Part shown: in pieces, positions 20,529 to 30,293 of the stretch
Position numbering within the stretch: the first letter of the stretch is position 1
Layout: each line of letters opens with the position of its first letter
NCBI RefSeq assembly: GCF_900100005.1
Contig: NZ_FNEB01000003.1
Location: 62,001 to 126,000 of the forward strand
From: Lutimaribacter saemankumensis
GTDB taxonomy: Bacteria; Pseudomonadota; Alphaproteobacteria; Rhodobacterales; Rhodobacteraceae
Reading direction: 5' to 3'
DNA: 64,000 bases
Position numbers and translations under genes: made by a program
The notes under the pieces: generated by a model
Told to the model about the DNA's origin: nothing
Seen by the model: the letters and a program-made list of their open reading frames with translations, nothing else
Database searches by the model: none

Positions 20529-22103
20529 ATGTCGTTCCGACCGATGACGAGCGCCGCGGCGCTTATGTTCTGTGCCGGCGTGGCGCAGGCCGATTACAGC
20601 CTCACCATCCTGCACACCAACGATTTCCACGCGCGCTTCGAACCGATCAGCAAGTATGACAGCGGCTGTTCGGCCGAAGACAACCAGGCCGGCGAATGTT
20701 TCGGCGGCACCGCGCGGCTGGTCAGCGCCATCGCCGATGCGCGCGCGCGGTCGAACAACACCGTGCTGTTCGACGGCGGCGACCAGTTCCAGGGCACGCT
20801 GTTCTACACCTACTACAAGGGCAAGATGGCGGCCGAGTTCATGAACAAGCTCGGCTACGACGCGATGACCGTCGGCAACCACGAATTCGACGACGGCCCC
20901 GAAGTGCTGCGCGGGTTCATGGATGCGGTGGAATTTCCGGTGCTGATGTCGAACGCCGATGTCTCGGGCGAACCGCAGCTTGCCGGGGTGCTCAAGAAAT
21001 CCACCGTGATCGAACGCGGCGGCGAAAGGCTGGGCCTGATCGGCCTGACGCCGCAGGACACCGACGAACTGGCCAGCCCCGGCCCCAACATCACCTTCAC
21101 CGACCCGGTCGATGCCGTTCAGGCCGAGGTCGACCGCCTGACCGCCGAAGGGGTGAACAAGATCATCGTGCTGTCGCATTCGGGCTATGGCGTGGATCAG
21201 CGGGTTGCGGCCGAAACCACGGGCGTCGACGTGATCGTGGGCGGGCACACCAACACCTACCTGTCCAACACTTCCGACCGGGCCGAGGGGCCGTACCCAA
21301 CCATGATCAACGGCACCGCCATCGTGTCGGCCTATGCCTATGGCAAGTTCCTGGGCGAGTTGAAGGTGACCTTCGACGATGCCGGCAACCTGACCGAGGC
21401 CACGGGCGAGCCGCTGATCATGGACGCCGCCATCCCCGAGGACGAGGCCACCGTTGCCCGCATCGCCGAGCTGGCGCAGCCGCTGGATGAAATCCGTAAC
21501 CGCGTGGTCGCTGAAACCGCGCAGGCCATCGACGGCGAGCGCGGATCGTGCCGCGCGGGCGAATGTACCATGGGCAACCTGGTGGCCGATGCCATGCTGG
21601 CGCGGGTCCGCGACCAGGGCATCCAGATTGCCATCCAGAACGGTGGCGGCCTGCGCGCCTCGATTGATCAGGGCGAGGTGACGATGGGCGAGGTTCTGAC
21701 CGTGCTGCCCTTCCAGAACACGCTGTCGACCTTCCAGGTGACGGGCGCGGTGATCCTGGACGCGCTGGAAAACGGCCTGAGCCAGATCGAGGACGGCGCG
21801 GGCCGGTTCCCGCAGGTGGCCGGCATGAAATTCGCCTACGATCCCAGGGCCGAACCGGGAAGCCGCGTGATCTCGGTCGAGGTGATGGGGGCCGACGGCT
21901 GGGCCACGCTCGATCCTGCCAAGACATATGGCGTTGTGTCGAACAACTATGTGCGCAACGGCGGGGACGGCTACAAGATGTTCGCGACCGAGGCCACCAA
22001 CGTCTATGATTTCGGCCCGGACCTTGCGGATGTGACGGCCGAATTCCTGGCGCAGAACGCACCCTATGCGCCCTATCTGGATGGCCGCATCACCGCGCGC
22101 TGA
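20529..22103 (+). CDS. Periplasmic 5'-nucleotidase / UshA-like bifunctional metallophosphatase
   Basis: A 524-aa exported enzyme. A signal peptide (SAAALMFCAGVAQA) precedes a metallophosphoesterase domain with ILHTNDFHAR, FDGGDQFQGT, VGNHEFDDG, VLSHSGYGVD and VGGHTNT, all metal-ligand motifs. The C-terminal 5'-nucleotidase domain has IQNGGGLRASI and VSNNYVRNGGDGYKMF for substrate binding. It likely hydrolyses extracellular nucleotides for phosphate and nucleoside uptake. GGGGGA lies before the ATG; a TTGACA at 20463-20468 is a possible -35 box. A hairpin follows at 22124-22146. Confidence 0.9.
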   Translation: MSFRPMTSAAALMFCAGVAQADYSLTILHTNDFHARFEPISKYDSGCSAEDNQAGECFGGTARLVSAIADARARSNNTVLFDGGDQFQGTLFYTYYKGKMAAEFMNKLGYDAMTVGNHEFDDGPEVLRGFMDAVEFPVLMSNADVSGEPQLAGVLKKSTVIERGGERLGLIGLTPQDTDELASPGPNITFTDPVDAVQAEVDRLTAEGVNKIIVLSHSGYGVDQRVAAETTGVDVIVGGHTNTYLSNTSDRAEGPYPTMINGTAIVSAYAYGKFLGELKVTFDDAGNLTEATGEPLIMDAAIPEDEATVARIAELAQPLDEIRNRVVAETAQAIDGERGSCRAGECTMGNLVADAMLARVRDQGIQIAIQNGGGLRASIDQGEVTMGEVLTVLPFQNTLSTFQVTGAVILDALENGLSQIEDGAGRFPQVAGMKFAYDPRAEPGSRVISVEVMGADGWATLDPAKTYGVVSNNYVRNGGDGYKMFATEATNVYDFGPDLADVTAEFLAQNAPYAPYLDGRITAR

Positions 22104-22123
22104 ACCGCTCGTGCGGTCCGGCA

Positions 22124-22146
22124 GGCCGGGCCTTTTCGGCCCGGCC
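22124..22146 (+). terminator. Hairpin after the 5'-nucleotidase gene
   Basis: A perfect 9-bp GC stem (GGCCGGGCC / GGCCCGGCC) with loop TTTTC starts 20 bp past the stop. No U-tract follows, so termination strength is uncertain. Confidence 0.45.
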
Positions 22147-22185
22147 AAAATCCCCTAGCTTCGCAGCAAAACGGGGGGAGACATC

Positions 22186-23172
22186 ATGAAAGCGATCACC
22201 TATTCCAAGTTCGGCCCAGCAGCCGATGTGCTGGAACTGCACGACCTGCCCACGCCCGATCCGGCGCCCGGCGAGGTTCTGGTGCGCCTCAGCCATTCGG
22301 GTGCGAACCCGTCTGACGTCAAGGCGCGGGCAGGCAGCCGCCCCGGCGTGACGAAGCCGCCATTCCCGCAGATCATCCCGCATTCCGACGGTGCGGGCGA
22401 AATCGTGGCCGTGGGCGAAGGCGTCGACCCCGCACGCGTGGGCGAAGCGGTCTGGATCTGGAACGGCCAATGGCGGCGGGCCTTTGGCACGGCCGCAGAT
22501 CACATTGCGCTGCCCGCCGAACAGGCGGTCAGGCGGCCCGACTGGATCAGCGCCGAAGTCGGGGCGACCCTCGGCATTCCAGGCCTGACGGCTGCGCACG
22601 CGGTTCTGGGTGGCGGCGATGTCGCGGGCAAGACGCTGCTGATTTCCGGCGGGGGCGGGGCCGTGGGCCACAATGCCGTGCAATTGGCCGCCTGGGCAGG
22701 TGCCCGCGTCATCGCCACCTGTTCGCCCCGGGACGCCGACCGCGTGCGCGCGGCGGGCGCCGCCGAGGTGCTGGATTACCGCGACCCCGATTTGCCCGCG
22801 AAACTGATCGACATGACGGACGGGCGCGGCATCGACCGCGCGGTCGAAACCGAATTCGGCGTCAACGCGCAGATGCTGGCCGAGGCGATGGCCGAAAACG
22901 GCACGGTCGCGGCCTATGGCTCGGCGCTCGATATGAACCCGGTGCTGCCATTCGGGGCTTACCTGTTCAAGGCGATCACCATCGACATCGTGCTGATCTA
23001 CCTGTTGCAGGCGGCACCCCGCCAGGCGGCCATCGACGCGCTGCACAATGCGATCAAGGAAGGCGCGCTGTCGCCCGCGATCCACGCGCGCTTTGCGCTG
23101 GCCGATTGCGCCAAGGCGCACGCGTGCATAGAGGCAGGCGGACGCGCAGGCGCGGTGTTGCTGGAAACCTGA
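22186..23172 (+). CDS. NADPH:quinone reductase-like MDR oxidoreductase
   Basis: A 328-aa zinc-less medium-chain dehydrogenase (zeta-crystallin/QOR group). The N-terminal GroES-like domain starts MKAITYSKFGPAADVLEL; the Rossmann nucleotide motif is SGGGGAVGHNAVQLA near residue 160. The VLVRLSHSGANPSDVKAR segment has no catalytic Cys, consistent with the zinc-free group. It is likely a cytoplasmic NADPH-dependent reductase of quinones or enones. Substrate unknown. Confidence 0.88.
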   Translation: MKAITYSKFGPAADVLELHDLPTPDPAPGEVLVRLSHSGANPSDVKARAGSRPGVTKPPFPQIIPHSDGAGEIVAVGEGVDPARVGEAVWIWNGQWRRAFGTAADHIALPAEQAVRRPDWISAEVGATLGIPGLTAAHAVLGGGDVAGKTLLISGGGGAVGHNAVQLAAWAGARVIATCSPRDADRVRAAGAAEVLDYRDPDLPAKLIDMTDGRGIDRAVETEFGVNAQMLAEAMAENGTVAAYGSALDMNPVLPFGAYLFKAITIDIVLIYLLQAAPRQAAIDALHNAIKEGALSPAIHARFALADCAKAHACIEAGGRAGAVLLET

Positions 23173-23184
23173 TCGCAGGCGGGC

Positions 23185-24123
23185 TCAGCGCGGTTCGGAA
23201 AAACCCGGTGTGCCCGCATCCTGCGGGTTGCGGGCAAGATGCTTGCGCTTGATCGCCTCGGATGTGTCGCGGCTGCCGTCATGGCTCCAGCCCGGCGGCT
23301 GAATGCAGTAATTCAGCCTCTCCCGCCATGTCAGCCCCGGTTGCGTGGCATCGCGGAAAATGCCCATCCATTCGTGAAACGCGACCCGGATCGGATTGAA
23401 GGTGCCAAGGTTGTGCACCAGCCCGTAATCGGGTTTCTCCTCGTCCAGCTCGGGCACGAAGGTGCCGAACACCTTGTCCCAGATGATGAACACACCCGCG
23501 TAGTTGGCATCCAGGTAGCGCGGATTGCGTCCGTGATGCACCCGGTGGTGGCTGGGCGTGTTCATCACCGCCTCGATCCAGCGGGGCATCCGGCCGATCG
23601 CCTCGGTGTGAATCCAGAACTGGTAGATCAGGTTCAGCCCGCCGCAGAACAGCACCATCGCCGGGTGAAACCCCAGCAGGATCAGCGGCGCGCGCACGAT
23701 CATCATGAAGGTGAACGTGCCGGTCCATGTTTGCCGCAGCGCCGTGGTCAGGTTGTAATGCTGGCTGGAATGGTGGTTCACATGGCTGGCCCAGACCCAG
23801 CGGATGCGATGGCCAAAGCGGTGCACCCAGTAATAGCGCAGATCGTCCAGCACGAAGCACAACAGCACCACGTACCAGGCGGTGCCAAGGTCCAGCGGCG
23901 TGATCTCCCACAGCAGCATGAAGAACCCGTAGGCGATGAACCCCAGAAGGATGCCCGAGATCACGTTGCCCGCGCCCATGATCAGGCTGGTCAGTGCATC
24001 GCGCGTCTCGTACCGCCCGCCGCGCCCCTTGATGACGATCCACAAAAGCTCGATCAGGATCGCAGCGATGAAGAATGGCACCGCCATCTGTACGACGTCC
24101 GGGTAGGTCAATTGATCGCTCAT
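23185..24123 (-). CDS. Fatty-acid hydroxylase / sterol desaturase superfamily membrane protein
   Basis: A 312-aa di-iron membrane enzyme. Histidine boxes are visible: HRFGH, HVNHHSSQHYN and a late THREE-His cluster in SHHRVHHGRNPRYLD. Four or more membrane segments surround them. Such proteins hydroxylate or desaturate membrane lipids; in alphaproteobacteria, ornithine- or fatty-acyl-modifying paralogues exist, but substrate cannot be fixed here. The ATG at 24123 overlaps the stop of the upstream 130-aa gene. Confidence 0.85.
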   Translation of the reverse strand: MSDQLTYPDVVQMAVPFFIAAILIELLWIVIKGRGGRYETRDALTSLIMGAGNVISGILLGFIAYGFFMLLWEITPLDLGTAWYVVLLCFVLDDLRYYWVHRFGHRIRWVWASHVNHHSSQHYNLTTALRQTWTGTFTFMMIVRAPLILLGFHPAMVLFCGGLNLIYQFWIHTEAIGRMPRWIEAVMNTPSHHRVHHGRNPRYLDANYAGVFIIWDKVFGTFVPELDEEKPDYGLVHNLGTFNPIRVAFHEWMGIFRDATQPGLTWRERLNYCIQPPGWSHDGSRDTSEAIKRKHLARNPQDAGTPGFSEPR

Positions 24124-24512
24124 GCGGTTTGCTCCAGGTCTGTAAGCCACGCCTCGGCCTCGTCGGGCTCAAGCACCAGCCGGATGCGCGGGGCGGTGTA
24201 GTCGGGCAGCCGGATCAGCAGCCCGTCGCGCGTTCGCGTGATCCGTGCGCCATGCAGGAACCGCGCCGTGCTGTCCGCACCCATCGGCCAGACGACGCCC
24301 GGCCCCTGTGCCGTCTGGATCAGCGCGGCCGCGCGGTTCCGGCACAAAACTGCGCGGTTTGCGGGGATTTCGGGGAATTCTTCGGCCCAGGCCGACCGCG
24401 CGGCGGCCTCATCCTCGAACCGCCGGGGACGCGACAGGCCAAGCAGATGCAACAGCACCGCAATGCCCGCGATCCCGCCGATCACCAGAATTCCCAGAAT
24501 GTGCAGCGGCAT
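24120..24512 (-). CDS. Hypothetical single-pass membrane protein
   Basis: A 130-aa protein not recognised. An N-terminal membrane segment (residues ~5-25, LGILVIGGIAGIAVLLHLLGL) is followed by a soluble domain with ANRAVLCRNRAAALIQTAQG and a C-terminal Glu-rich end. Coupled by ATGA overlap to the sterol-desaturase-like gene, so the two are probably made together; it might be an accessory subunit. Confidence 0.7.
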   Translation of the reverse strand: MPLHILGILVIGGIAGIAVLLHLLGLSRPRRFEDEAAARSAWAEEFPEIPANRAVLCRNRAAALIQTAQGPGVVWPMGADSTARFLHGARITRTRDGLLIRLPDYTAPRIRLVLEPDEAEAWLTDLEQTA

Positions 24513-24574
24513 CCGCCTTCCTCCCGCCCGATATCAAAGCGGGGTAGGCGAAGGCTGTCAAAGGTGGCGTGGGG

Positions 24575-25180
24575 TCAGCCGCCTGTCATCATCGCGCGCA
24601 GGATCGCCTTGGCGCTGTCCGACGACCAGTCCGCATCGCCGGTCAGCCGCGCCACCTCGACACCCTCGGGCGACAGGATCACCGTCACCGGCAGGCCCAG
24701 CACCCCCATGCCCCGCGCCAGCGCCGAATTCGGATCGCGGTGCAGCGGCAGGTGTTTCACCCCGATCTCTTCGAAGAATGCCTTCATCGCCTGTGGTGCA
24801 TTGCGGCCCGTCGCGATGGTGACCACCTCGAACGCCTCGCCGCCCAACTCGTCCTGCAGCGCGTCGAGCATCGGCATTTCCTTGCGGCAGGGCGCGCACC
24901 AGGTGGCCCAGAAATTCACCACCGTCACCCTGCCGGCATAGTCGGCCAGCGTGGCCTTTCCGCCCTCGGCGGTGTCGAAGGCGATGACGGGCAGCGCCTT
25001 GGGTGCGGCGTGGAACTGCAGCTTCTTCATGTCGCCGGTGCGCAGCCCTTCCAGCTCGGCCCGGTTCTCCAGCCCGGCGGGGATCACCTGCGCGGGGTCT
25101 TTCATGGCGACCCAGCCGATCGCTGCAATTGCACAGGCGGCGATGGACGTATAAAGCACCAGGGACCGTTTCAGACGCAT
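24575..25180 (-). CDS. TlpA-like thiol:disulfide interchange protein
   Basis: A 201-aa membrane-anchored periplasmic thioredoxin. The N-terminal hydrophobic segment (residues ~7-25) is an uncleaved or cleavable signal; the active site is [13 protein letters not shown] with Cys95 and Cys98, and the cis-Pro loop is [15 protein letters not shown] precedes the ATG at 25180. Related TlpA proteins reduce apocytochrome or cytochrome oxidase copper sites. Divergent from argH with only 21 bp between start codons. Confidence 0.88.
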   Translation of the reverse strand: MRLKRSLVLYTSIAACAIAAIGWVAMKDPAQVIPAGLENRAELEGLRTGDMKKLQFHAAPKALPVIAFDTAEGGKATLADYAGRVTVVNFWATWCAPCRKEMPMLDALQDELGGEAFEVVTIATGRNAPQAMKAFFEEIGVKHLPLHRDPNSALARGMGVLGLPVTVILSPEGVEVARLTGDADWSSDSAKAILRAMMTGG

Positions 25181-25201
25181 TTTTCCTCCGAAGGGACAGA
25201 C

Positions 25202-26593
25202 ATGGGTAACGACAGCTCGAACCAGATGTGGGGCGGCCGCTTTTCCGCCGGGCCAGACGCGATCATGGAGGCGATCAATGCCTCGATCGGGTTCGACCAG
25301 CGAATGGCGGCACAGGACATTGCCGGCTCGCGCGCCCATGCCGCGATGCTGGCGGCGACAGGCATCCTGAGTGATAGCGACGCCGAGGCCATTCGGAAAG
25401 GCTTGCTCACCGTTTTGTCAGAGATCGAGGGCGGAACCTTTCAGTTTTCCACCGCGCTGGAAGACATCCACATGAATGTCGAGGCACGGCTGAAGGAAAT
25501 CATCGGCGAACCGGCGGGGCGTCTGCATACCGGCCGGTCGCGCAACGACCAGGTCGCCACGGATTTCAAGCTGTGGGTCCGCGACCAGTTCGATGCCGCG
25601 ATCGAGGGGCTGCAGGCGCTGATCCGCGCGCTGCTGGCGCAGGCCGAGGCCGGGGCCGACTGGGTGATGCCTGGCTTTACCCACCTGCAGACCGCCCAGC
25701 CCGTCACCTGGGGCCACCACATGATGGCCTATGTGGAAATGTTCGGCCGCGATGTCGGACGGTTCCGCGACGCGCGGGCGCGGATGAACGAATGCCCGCT
25801 GGGGGCGGCGGCGCTGGCGGGTACCTCGTTCCCGATCGACCGGCACATGACGGCGCAGGCGCTGGGATTCGACCGGCCCGCCGCCAACAGCCTCGACGCT
25901 GTCAGCGACCGCGACTTCGCGCTGGAATTCCTGGCTGACGCCTCGATCTGCGCGATGCACCTGTCGCGCTTCGCCGAAGAGCTGGTGATCTGGTCCAGCG
26001 CACAGTTCCGCTTCGTCACGCTCAGCGACAGGTTCTCGACCGGCTCGTCGATCATGCCGCAGAAAAAGAACCCCGACGCGGCCGAGCTGATCCGCGCCAA
26101 GATCGGGCGCATCTTCGGCGCCAATGTCGCGCTGATGACGGTGATGAAGGGGCTGCCGCTGGCCTATTCCAAGGACATGCAGGAAGATAAGGAACAGGTC
26201 TTCGACGCCGCCGACAACCTGATGCTGGCGCTTGCCGCGATGGAAGGGATGGTGCGCGACATGTCGGCCAACCGCGAAAGCCTTGCGGCGGCGGCGGGCA
26301 GCGGGTTTTCCACCGCGACCGACCTGGCCGACTGGCTGGTGCGCGTTCTCAACATGCCGTTCCGCGATGCCCATCACGTCACCGGAACGCTGGTCGCGCT
26401 GGCCGAGAAAAAGGGCTGCGACCTGCCGGACCTGACGCTCGGGGACATGCAATCGGTGCATGCGGAAATCACCGACGACGTCTTTGGCGTGCTCGGGGTT
26501 GAAAACTCGGTCGCCTCGCGCACATCCTACGGAGGCACCGCCCCCGAACAGGTGCGTGCACAGATCGCCCGCTGGAAAGAGGTTCTTGGATGA
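25202..26593 (+). CDS. argH: Argininosuccinate lyase
   Basis: A 463-aa enzyme of the fumarase/aspartase superfamily, cleaving argininosuccinate to arginine and fumarate. It shows [35 protein letters not shown], the His segment [15 protein letters not shown] and the signature [20 protein letters not shown]. The ATG at 25202 has AGGGA upstream; the open frame extends further but only over the divergent tlpA gene. Its stop overlaps the start of a small lipoprotein gene. Confidence 0.95.
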   Translation: MGNDSSNQMWGGRFSAGPDAIMEAINASIGFDQRMAAQDIAGSRAHAAMLAATGILSDSDAEAIRKGLLTVLSEIEGGTFQFSTALEDIHMNVEARLKEIIGEPAGRLHTGRSRNDQVATDFKLWVRDQFDAAIEGLQALIRALLAQAEAGADWVMPGFTHLQTAQPVTWGHHMMAYVEMFGRDVGRFRDARARMNECPLGAAALAGTSFPIDRHMTAQALGFDRPAANSLDAVSDRDFALEFLADASICAMHLSRFAEELVIWSSAQFRFVTLSDRFSTGSSIMPQKKNPDAAELIRAKIGRIFGANVALMTVMKGLPLAYSKDMQEDKEQVFDAADNLMLALAAMEGMVRDMSANRESLAAAAGSGFSTATDLADWLVRVLNMPFRDAHHVTGTLVALAEKKGCDLPDLTLGDMQSVHAEITDDVFGVLGVENSVASRTSYGGTAPEQVRAQIARWKEVLG

Positions 26594-26739
26594 AACCAGT
26601 CGCCGCCCTGCTGACCCTCGCCCTGCTTGCCGCTTGCGGCGCGGATGGCGAACCGATCCGCCCCAGCCTTGCGATCGACGCAGGCACCAGCACCGGTATC
26701 AGCGTCACCGGCGACGTGACCATCGGGGTGTCGGGCTGA
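26590..26739 (+). CDS. Very small lipoprotein coupled to argH
   Basis: A 49-aa ORF starting at an ATG that overlaps the arg[20 protein letters not shown] is a textbook lipoprotein signal with lipobox LAAC, leaving about 34 residues rich in Thr, Ser, Ile and Gly ([19 protein letters not shown]). No function is recognised. The overlap and clean lipobox argue that it is real. The next gene starts 1 bp downstream. Confidence 0.7.
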   Translation: MKPVAALLTLALLAACGADGEPIRPSLAIDAGTSTGISVTGDVTIGVSG

Positions 26740-26740
26740 G

Positions 26741-27055
26741 ATGTCGCCGCTGCGCATGATCTATCTCGGGCTGGCGGTCTGGGGCGCCATCCACCCGATG
26801 TACTATTTCGTCAGCTACATGACGGAAACCGGCACCGGGCTGTCCGGGCTGATCGACGCGTGGTACGTCAACACCTCGACCACCGGCCTGACCTGGGATC
26901 TGACGATCGCGGCCATCGCGCTGACCGTCTGGATCCTGGCCGAGGTCGCAACCCGCCGCAACTGGACGGCGCTTGTCGCGATCCCGGCCACATTCTGCAT
27001 TGGCGTAAGCTGCGGGCTGCCGCTCTACCTGTTCCTGCGTACGCGGCCTGTCTGA
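26741..27055 (+). CDS. DUF2834 family membrane protein
   Basis: A 104-aa protein with about three membrane helices, starting MSPLRMIYLGLAVWGAIHPMYYF as in the DUF2834 family of small integral proteins. Function unknown. Third in the argH-lipoprotein-DUF2834 run, essentially without gaps. Repeat copy D begins right after its stop. Confidence 0.78.
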   Translation: MSPLRMIYLGLAVWGAIHPMYYFVSYMTETGTGLSGLIDAWYVNTSTTGLTWDLTIAAIALTVWILAEVATRRNWTALVAIPATFCIGVSCGLPLYLFLRTRPV

Positions 27056-27175
27056 GTTTTCTCTTTTCGGGAAATATCCCGGGGGAGTCCGCGCAGGCGC
27101 GGACGGGGGCAGCGCCCCCTGACCGCATCGCGTAAGCGATGCAAGACCTGCGCGCGCCTTCAGGCGCGCACCGCG
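27056..27175 (+). repeat. Intergenic repeat element, copy D
   Basis: Immediately after the DUF2834 stop: TTTTCTCTTTTCGGGAAATA, then GC-rich spacer and four hairpins in series (27087-27104, 27105-27119, 27125-27142, 27152-27169). The first part matches the cores of copies C and G. It fills the gap between convergent genes. Confidence 0.75.
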
Positions 27176-27189
27176 GGATCACACCCGGC

Positions 27190-28056
27190 TCAGAACCATT
27201 GCCCCGGTTCCATCAGGCCAAGATCCAGCAATTGCCGGGAATGCCATTCGAACGGCACCGAGTTGTGCCAGCGGAACGTTTCGATATCGAAGGTCGATCC
27301 CGGATTGCGCTTGAGCGCCTTGGCGGTGCGGAACGAACAGATCGCCGCCGTCAGGTTGTGATGCCAGGGGCAGGCGTAGGTGTTGTACTCTTCGTCCGAA
27401 AACGTGTGATCTTCGCGCAGACGCAGGCCCGGGCCGGCCCGGAACAGGGCGATGCGGTCGATCTTGCGGCGCGGGGCGGGGATGTGTTCCTCGTACCGCC
27501 AGCGCAGTCCGCCGAAGAAATCCAGCTGCCGTTCCTTCGGCTCCTTTGTCGCCGGGTCGGGGCGGGCCAGCGCGTAATAGCCCGATTTGTCCAGATGCGC
27601 GTCCTCCAGCGATACTGCGTTCCGGTGGGCGTAAAGATCGCCGGCATACAGGTCGATCACGTAGGTCAGCATCGCGTCGCGCCGTTCCTCGGTATGAAAG
27701 CTCAGCATTTCGCCGACGGTGCGCGTTTCGCAGAACGGGTAGAACAGGTATTCCGCGTTGTAGCAGTAATAGAACCACGTCCCCGGCGCGGCCTCGATCA
27801 TCGCGTTCACCGCATCGGTCAGGGCGTTGTCCGCCAGCGTGTCGTGGTCGATGCGGATGACCTTGTCGGTAACGTCGGCCGCGATCCGAAGATCGGGCGG
27901 GGCCAGTAGGATCACCGTCTTGAAGCCGCAGCTCAGATGGTGACGCAGGGTACTGTCGAGTTCGGTGTCGTCCTCGGCAAAAATCAGGGCCACCGGGCCT
28001 CGGGCCAGTACCTTGGCCCCCTTGTTCAGAAACTCTTTCAACGATGGGTGTCGCAT
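27190..28056 (-). CDS. Glycosyltransferase family 2-like protein
   Basis: A 288-aa soluble protein. The N-terminal half (ALIFAEDDTELDSTLRHHL, VILLAPPDL, a later IDHD) has the alternating strand/helix spacing and acidic pairs of GT-A-fold glycosyltransferases, and resembles 'glycosyltransferase family 2' proteins of Rhodobacterales. I do not see a classical DXD followed by QXXRW, so the assignment is tentative. It is Trp/Tyr/His-rich in the C-terminal half. Divergent from miaB. Confidence 0.55.
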   Translation of the reverse strand: MRHPSLKEFLNKGAKVLARGPVALIFAEDDTELDSTLRHHLSCGFKTVILLAPPDLRIAADVTDKVIRIDHDTLADNALTDAVNAMIEAAPGTWFYYCYNAEYLFYPFCETRTVGEMLSFHTEERRDAMLTYVIDLYAGDLYAHRNAVSLEDAHLDKSGYYALARPDPATKEPKERQLDFFGGLRWRYEEHIPAPRRKIDRIALFRAGPGLRLREDHTFSDEEYNTYACPWHHNLTAAICSFRTAKALKRNPGSTFDIETFRWHNSVPFEWHSRQLLDLGLMEPGQWF

Positions 28057-28110
28057 ACTGCCCGTGTCTTGATCGTGATTGTTGCGGAAGGTCGGACAAT
28101 TCGCCCCGCA

Positions 28111-28138
28111 TTGCAAGGCAGGACCGATCTGTTATAGG
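28111..28138 (+). promoter_or_regulatory. Candidate miaB promoter
   Basis: TTGCAA (28111-28116), 16 bp, TATAGG (28133-28138) resembles a housekeeping promoter. Transcription would start near 28145, giving a leader of about 25 nt to the ATG at 28171. Confidence 0.5.
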
Positions 28139-28170
28139 GACGCGCAATGCGACAGGACAGGACCGGCGCG

Positions 28171-29493
28171 ATGGGCGAGGCCAAGAAACTCTATATCAAG
28201 ACCTATGGCTGTCAGATGAACGTCTATGACAGCGAACGCATGGCCGAGGCGCTGGGCGGGCAGGGATATGTCACCACCGACAGCCCCGAAGACGCCGACA
28301 TGATCCTTCTCAACACCTGTCACATCCGGGAAAAGGCGGCCGAAAAGGTCTATTCCGAGCTTGGCCGCTTCAAGGGGCTGAAGGCGGAGAAACCCGATCT
28401 CAAGATCGGCGTTGCGGGCTGCGTCGCCCAGGCCGAGGGCGAGGAAATCATGCGCCGCCAGCCGATGGTCGATCTCGTGGTCGGTCCGCAAAGCTATCAC
28501 CGCCTGCCCGAACTCGAAGCGAAGGCGGGGCAGGGGCAAAAGGCGCTCGACACCGATTTTCCCGTCGAGGACAAGTTCGAGATCCTGAAATCCCGCCCCA
28601 AGGCGAAGCGCGGCCCGACCGCGTTCCTGACCGTGCAGGAAGGCTGCGACAAGTTTTGCGCCTTCTGCGTCGTGCCCTACACGCGCGGCGCCGAGGTCAG
28701 CCGCCCCGTGATCCGCGTGCTGGACGAGGCGCGCGATCTTGTAGAACGCGGCGTGCGCGAAATCACCCTGCTTGGCCAGAACGTCAACGCCTATCACGGC
28801 GAAGGCCCGGATGGCGCCGACTGGTCGCTGGCGCGGCTGATCTGGGAGCTTGACCGCATCGACGGGCTGGAGCGTATCCGCTTTACCACCAGCCACCCAA
28901 ACGACATGACCGACGACCTGATCGCAGCCCATGGCGAATGCGGCAAGCTGATGCCGTATCTGCACCTGCCCGTGCAGTCGGGCAGCGACCGCATCCTCAA
29001 GCGGATGAACCGCAGCCATGACCGCGACAGCTATCTGCGCCTGATCGAGAAAATTCGCGCCGCGCGCCCCGACATCCTGATCTCGGGCGATTTCATCGTG
29101 GGCTTCCCCGAAGAGACCGACCAGGATTTCGAGGACACGATGGATCTGATCCGGCAGGTCAATTACGGACAGGCGTTTTCGTTCAAGTATTCTACGCGTC
29201 CCGGCACCCCCGCCGCCGAACGCGCGCAGGTCGACCCGGATGTCGCAAGCGACCGGCTTGCGCGGTTGCAGGCGCTGATCACAGAACAACAGCGCGCCAT
29301 CCAGGACGCGATGGTCGGCCGTGAGGTTGGCGTTCTGTTCGAAAAGAAGGGCCGGATGGATGGCCAGATGGTCGGCAAGTCCGACTACCTTCACGCCGTG
29401 CATGTGACGGACCCACGCGCCGAGATCGGAAAGATCGCTCGCGTTCGAATCACGCAGAGCGGGCCCAACTCGCTGGCCGGGGAAATCGTCTGA
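28171..29493 (+). CDS. miaB: tRNA-2-methylthio-N6-isopentenyladenosine methylthiotransferase
   Basis: A 440-aa radical-SAM enzyme that methylthiolates i6A37 in tRNA. The N-terminal UPF0004 domain carries cluster Cys in YGCQMN, NTCHIRE and AGCVAQ; the radical SAM triad is CDKFCAFC; a TRAM domain ends the protein. An upstream in-frame ATG at 28147 exists, but the candidate promoter would leave it almost leaderless, so 28171 ([17 protein letters not shown]) is preferred; it also fits family length. Confidence 0.93.
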   Translation: MGEAKKLYIKTYGCQMNVYDSERMAEALGGQGYVTTDSPEDADMILLNTCHIREKAAEKVYSELGRFKGLKAEKPDLKIGVAGCVAQAEGEEIMRRQPMVDLVVGPQSYHRLPELEAKAGQGQKALDTDFPVEDKFEILKSRPKAKRGPTAFLTVQEGCDKFCAFCVVPYTRGAEVSRPVIRVLDEARDLVERGVREITLLGQNVNAYHGEGPDGADWSLARLIWELDRIDGLERIRFTTSHPNDMTDDLIAAHGECGKLMPYLHLPVQSGSDRILKRMNRSHDRDSYLRLIEKIRAARPDILISGDFIVGFPEETDQDFEDTMDLIRQVNYGQAFSFKYSTRPGTPAAERAQVDPDVASDRLARLQALITEQQRAIQDAMVGREVGVLFEKKGRMDGQMVGKSDYLHAVHVTDPRAEIGKIARVRITQSGPNSLAGEIV

Positions 29494-29641
29494 CGGCGCG
29501 CATCTTACGCTTGCCGGGTCGATCGGGCAGGGCGAAGCGCGGTTTTCGTCCCGGTGTTTCCCGATGGGATACAATAACGGGGCTTTTTTTCTTCACAGCG
29601 GCTTGAAATTCCTACATTCTGTACCCGTGAGGTCAACTGGT

Positions 29642-29655
29642 CCCACATCTGTGGG
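29642..29655 (+). promoter_or_regulatory. Palindrome in the OmpA-gene upstream region
   Basis: Within the 200-bp gap before the OmpA-family gene is CCCACA-TC-TGTGGG, a perfect 6-bp dyad 38 bp before the GTG start. The gap also has an AT-rich stretch (GGGGCTTTTTTT) likely ending the miaB message. Role as leader hairpin or operator is unknown. Confidence 0.35.
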
Positions 29656-29693
29656 TATCAGGGCCTGGGGGACAACAAGTTAGGACGAGAGCT

Positions 29694-30281
29694 GTGGTTA
29701 GTTTTTCCAAGGCACTCCAACAGACGGCACGGGCTGCGGCCCTGTCCGTTTTGGCGGGTGCGGTATTCGCCTCGGGCGCAGTCGCGCAAGAGGGACTTTT
29801 CGGTAAAAGAGGCGGCGCGACGAACGAACGCTACGCACCCACGATCTGGATCGACCCGGACGGGTGCGAACACTGGGTCATGGATGACGGCTTCGAGGGG
29901 TACATGACCCCGCATGTCAACCGCCAGGGCATCCCGGTTTGCCGCCGCGGCAATGTCTGCGGCGTGGTCAATTCGGATCAGTATTTCGCGACCGACAGCT
30001 ATCGCATCTCGCAAGCGGGCAAGGCCCAGTTGCAGAATTTCTTCCGCTCTTCCAAGGCGCGGGCCTACATCATCGCCGGTCATACCGACAGCCGCGCCTC
30101 TGACGAATACAACATGCGCCTCAGCTATAACCGGGCGAATGCGGTTGCCCGCGTGGCAGCGGGCATCGGCGCCAAGATTGTCGATGTGCGCGGATACGGC
30201 GAACGTATGCCGAAGGCGCCCAACGGCACCGCGGCCGGCATGGCACAGAATCGCCGCGTCGAAATCATCTGTATCCAGTAA
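29694..30281 (+). CDS. OmpA-family periplasmic/outer-membrane-associated protein
   Basis: A 195-aa exported protein. GTG start with AGGACGAG upstream; signal peptide to about residue 31 (AGAVFASGAVAQ). Residues 51-83 form a distinctive motif, IWIDPDGCEHWVMDDGFEGY...PVC. The C-terminal ~100 residues are an OmpA peptidoglycan-binding domain (IIAGHTDSRASDEYNMRLS, Asp and Arg conserved; QNRRVEI). No beta-barrel is present. The N-terminal motif is shared with the lipoprotein encoded 12 bp downstream, so the two are likely partners at the cell wall. Confidence 0.85.
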   Translation: MVSFSKALQQTARAAALSVLAGAVFASGAVAQEGLFGKRGGATNERYAPTIWIDPDGCEHWVMDDGFEGYMTPHVNRQGIPVCRRGNVCGVVNSDQYFATDSYRISQAGKAQLQNFFRSSKARAYIIAGHTDSRASDEYNMRLSYNRANAVARVAAGIGAKIVDVRGYGERMPKAPNGTAAGMAQNRRVEIICIQ

Positions 30282-30293
30282 GGGGGCGTTGCG

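Noticed and set aside
20436-22148. 570-codon open frame antisense to the 5'-nucleotidase
   Set aside because: Real gene on the other strand has signal peptide and all catalytic motifs; the antisense product has none.
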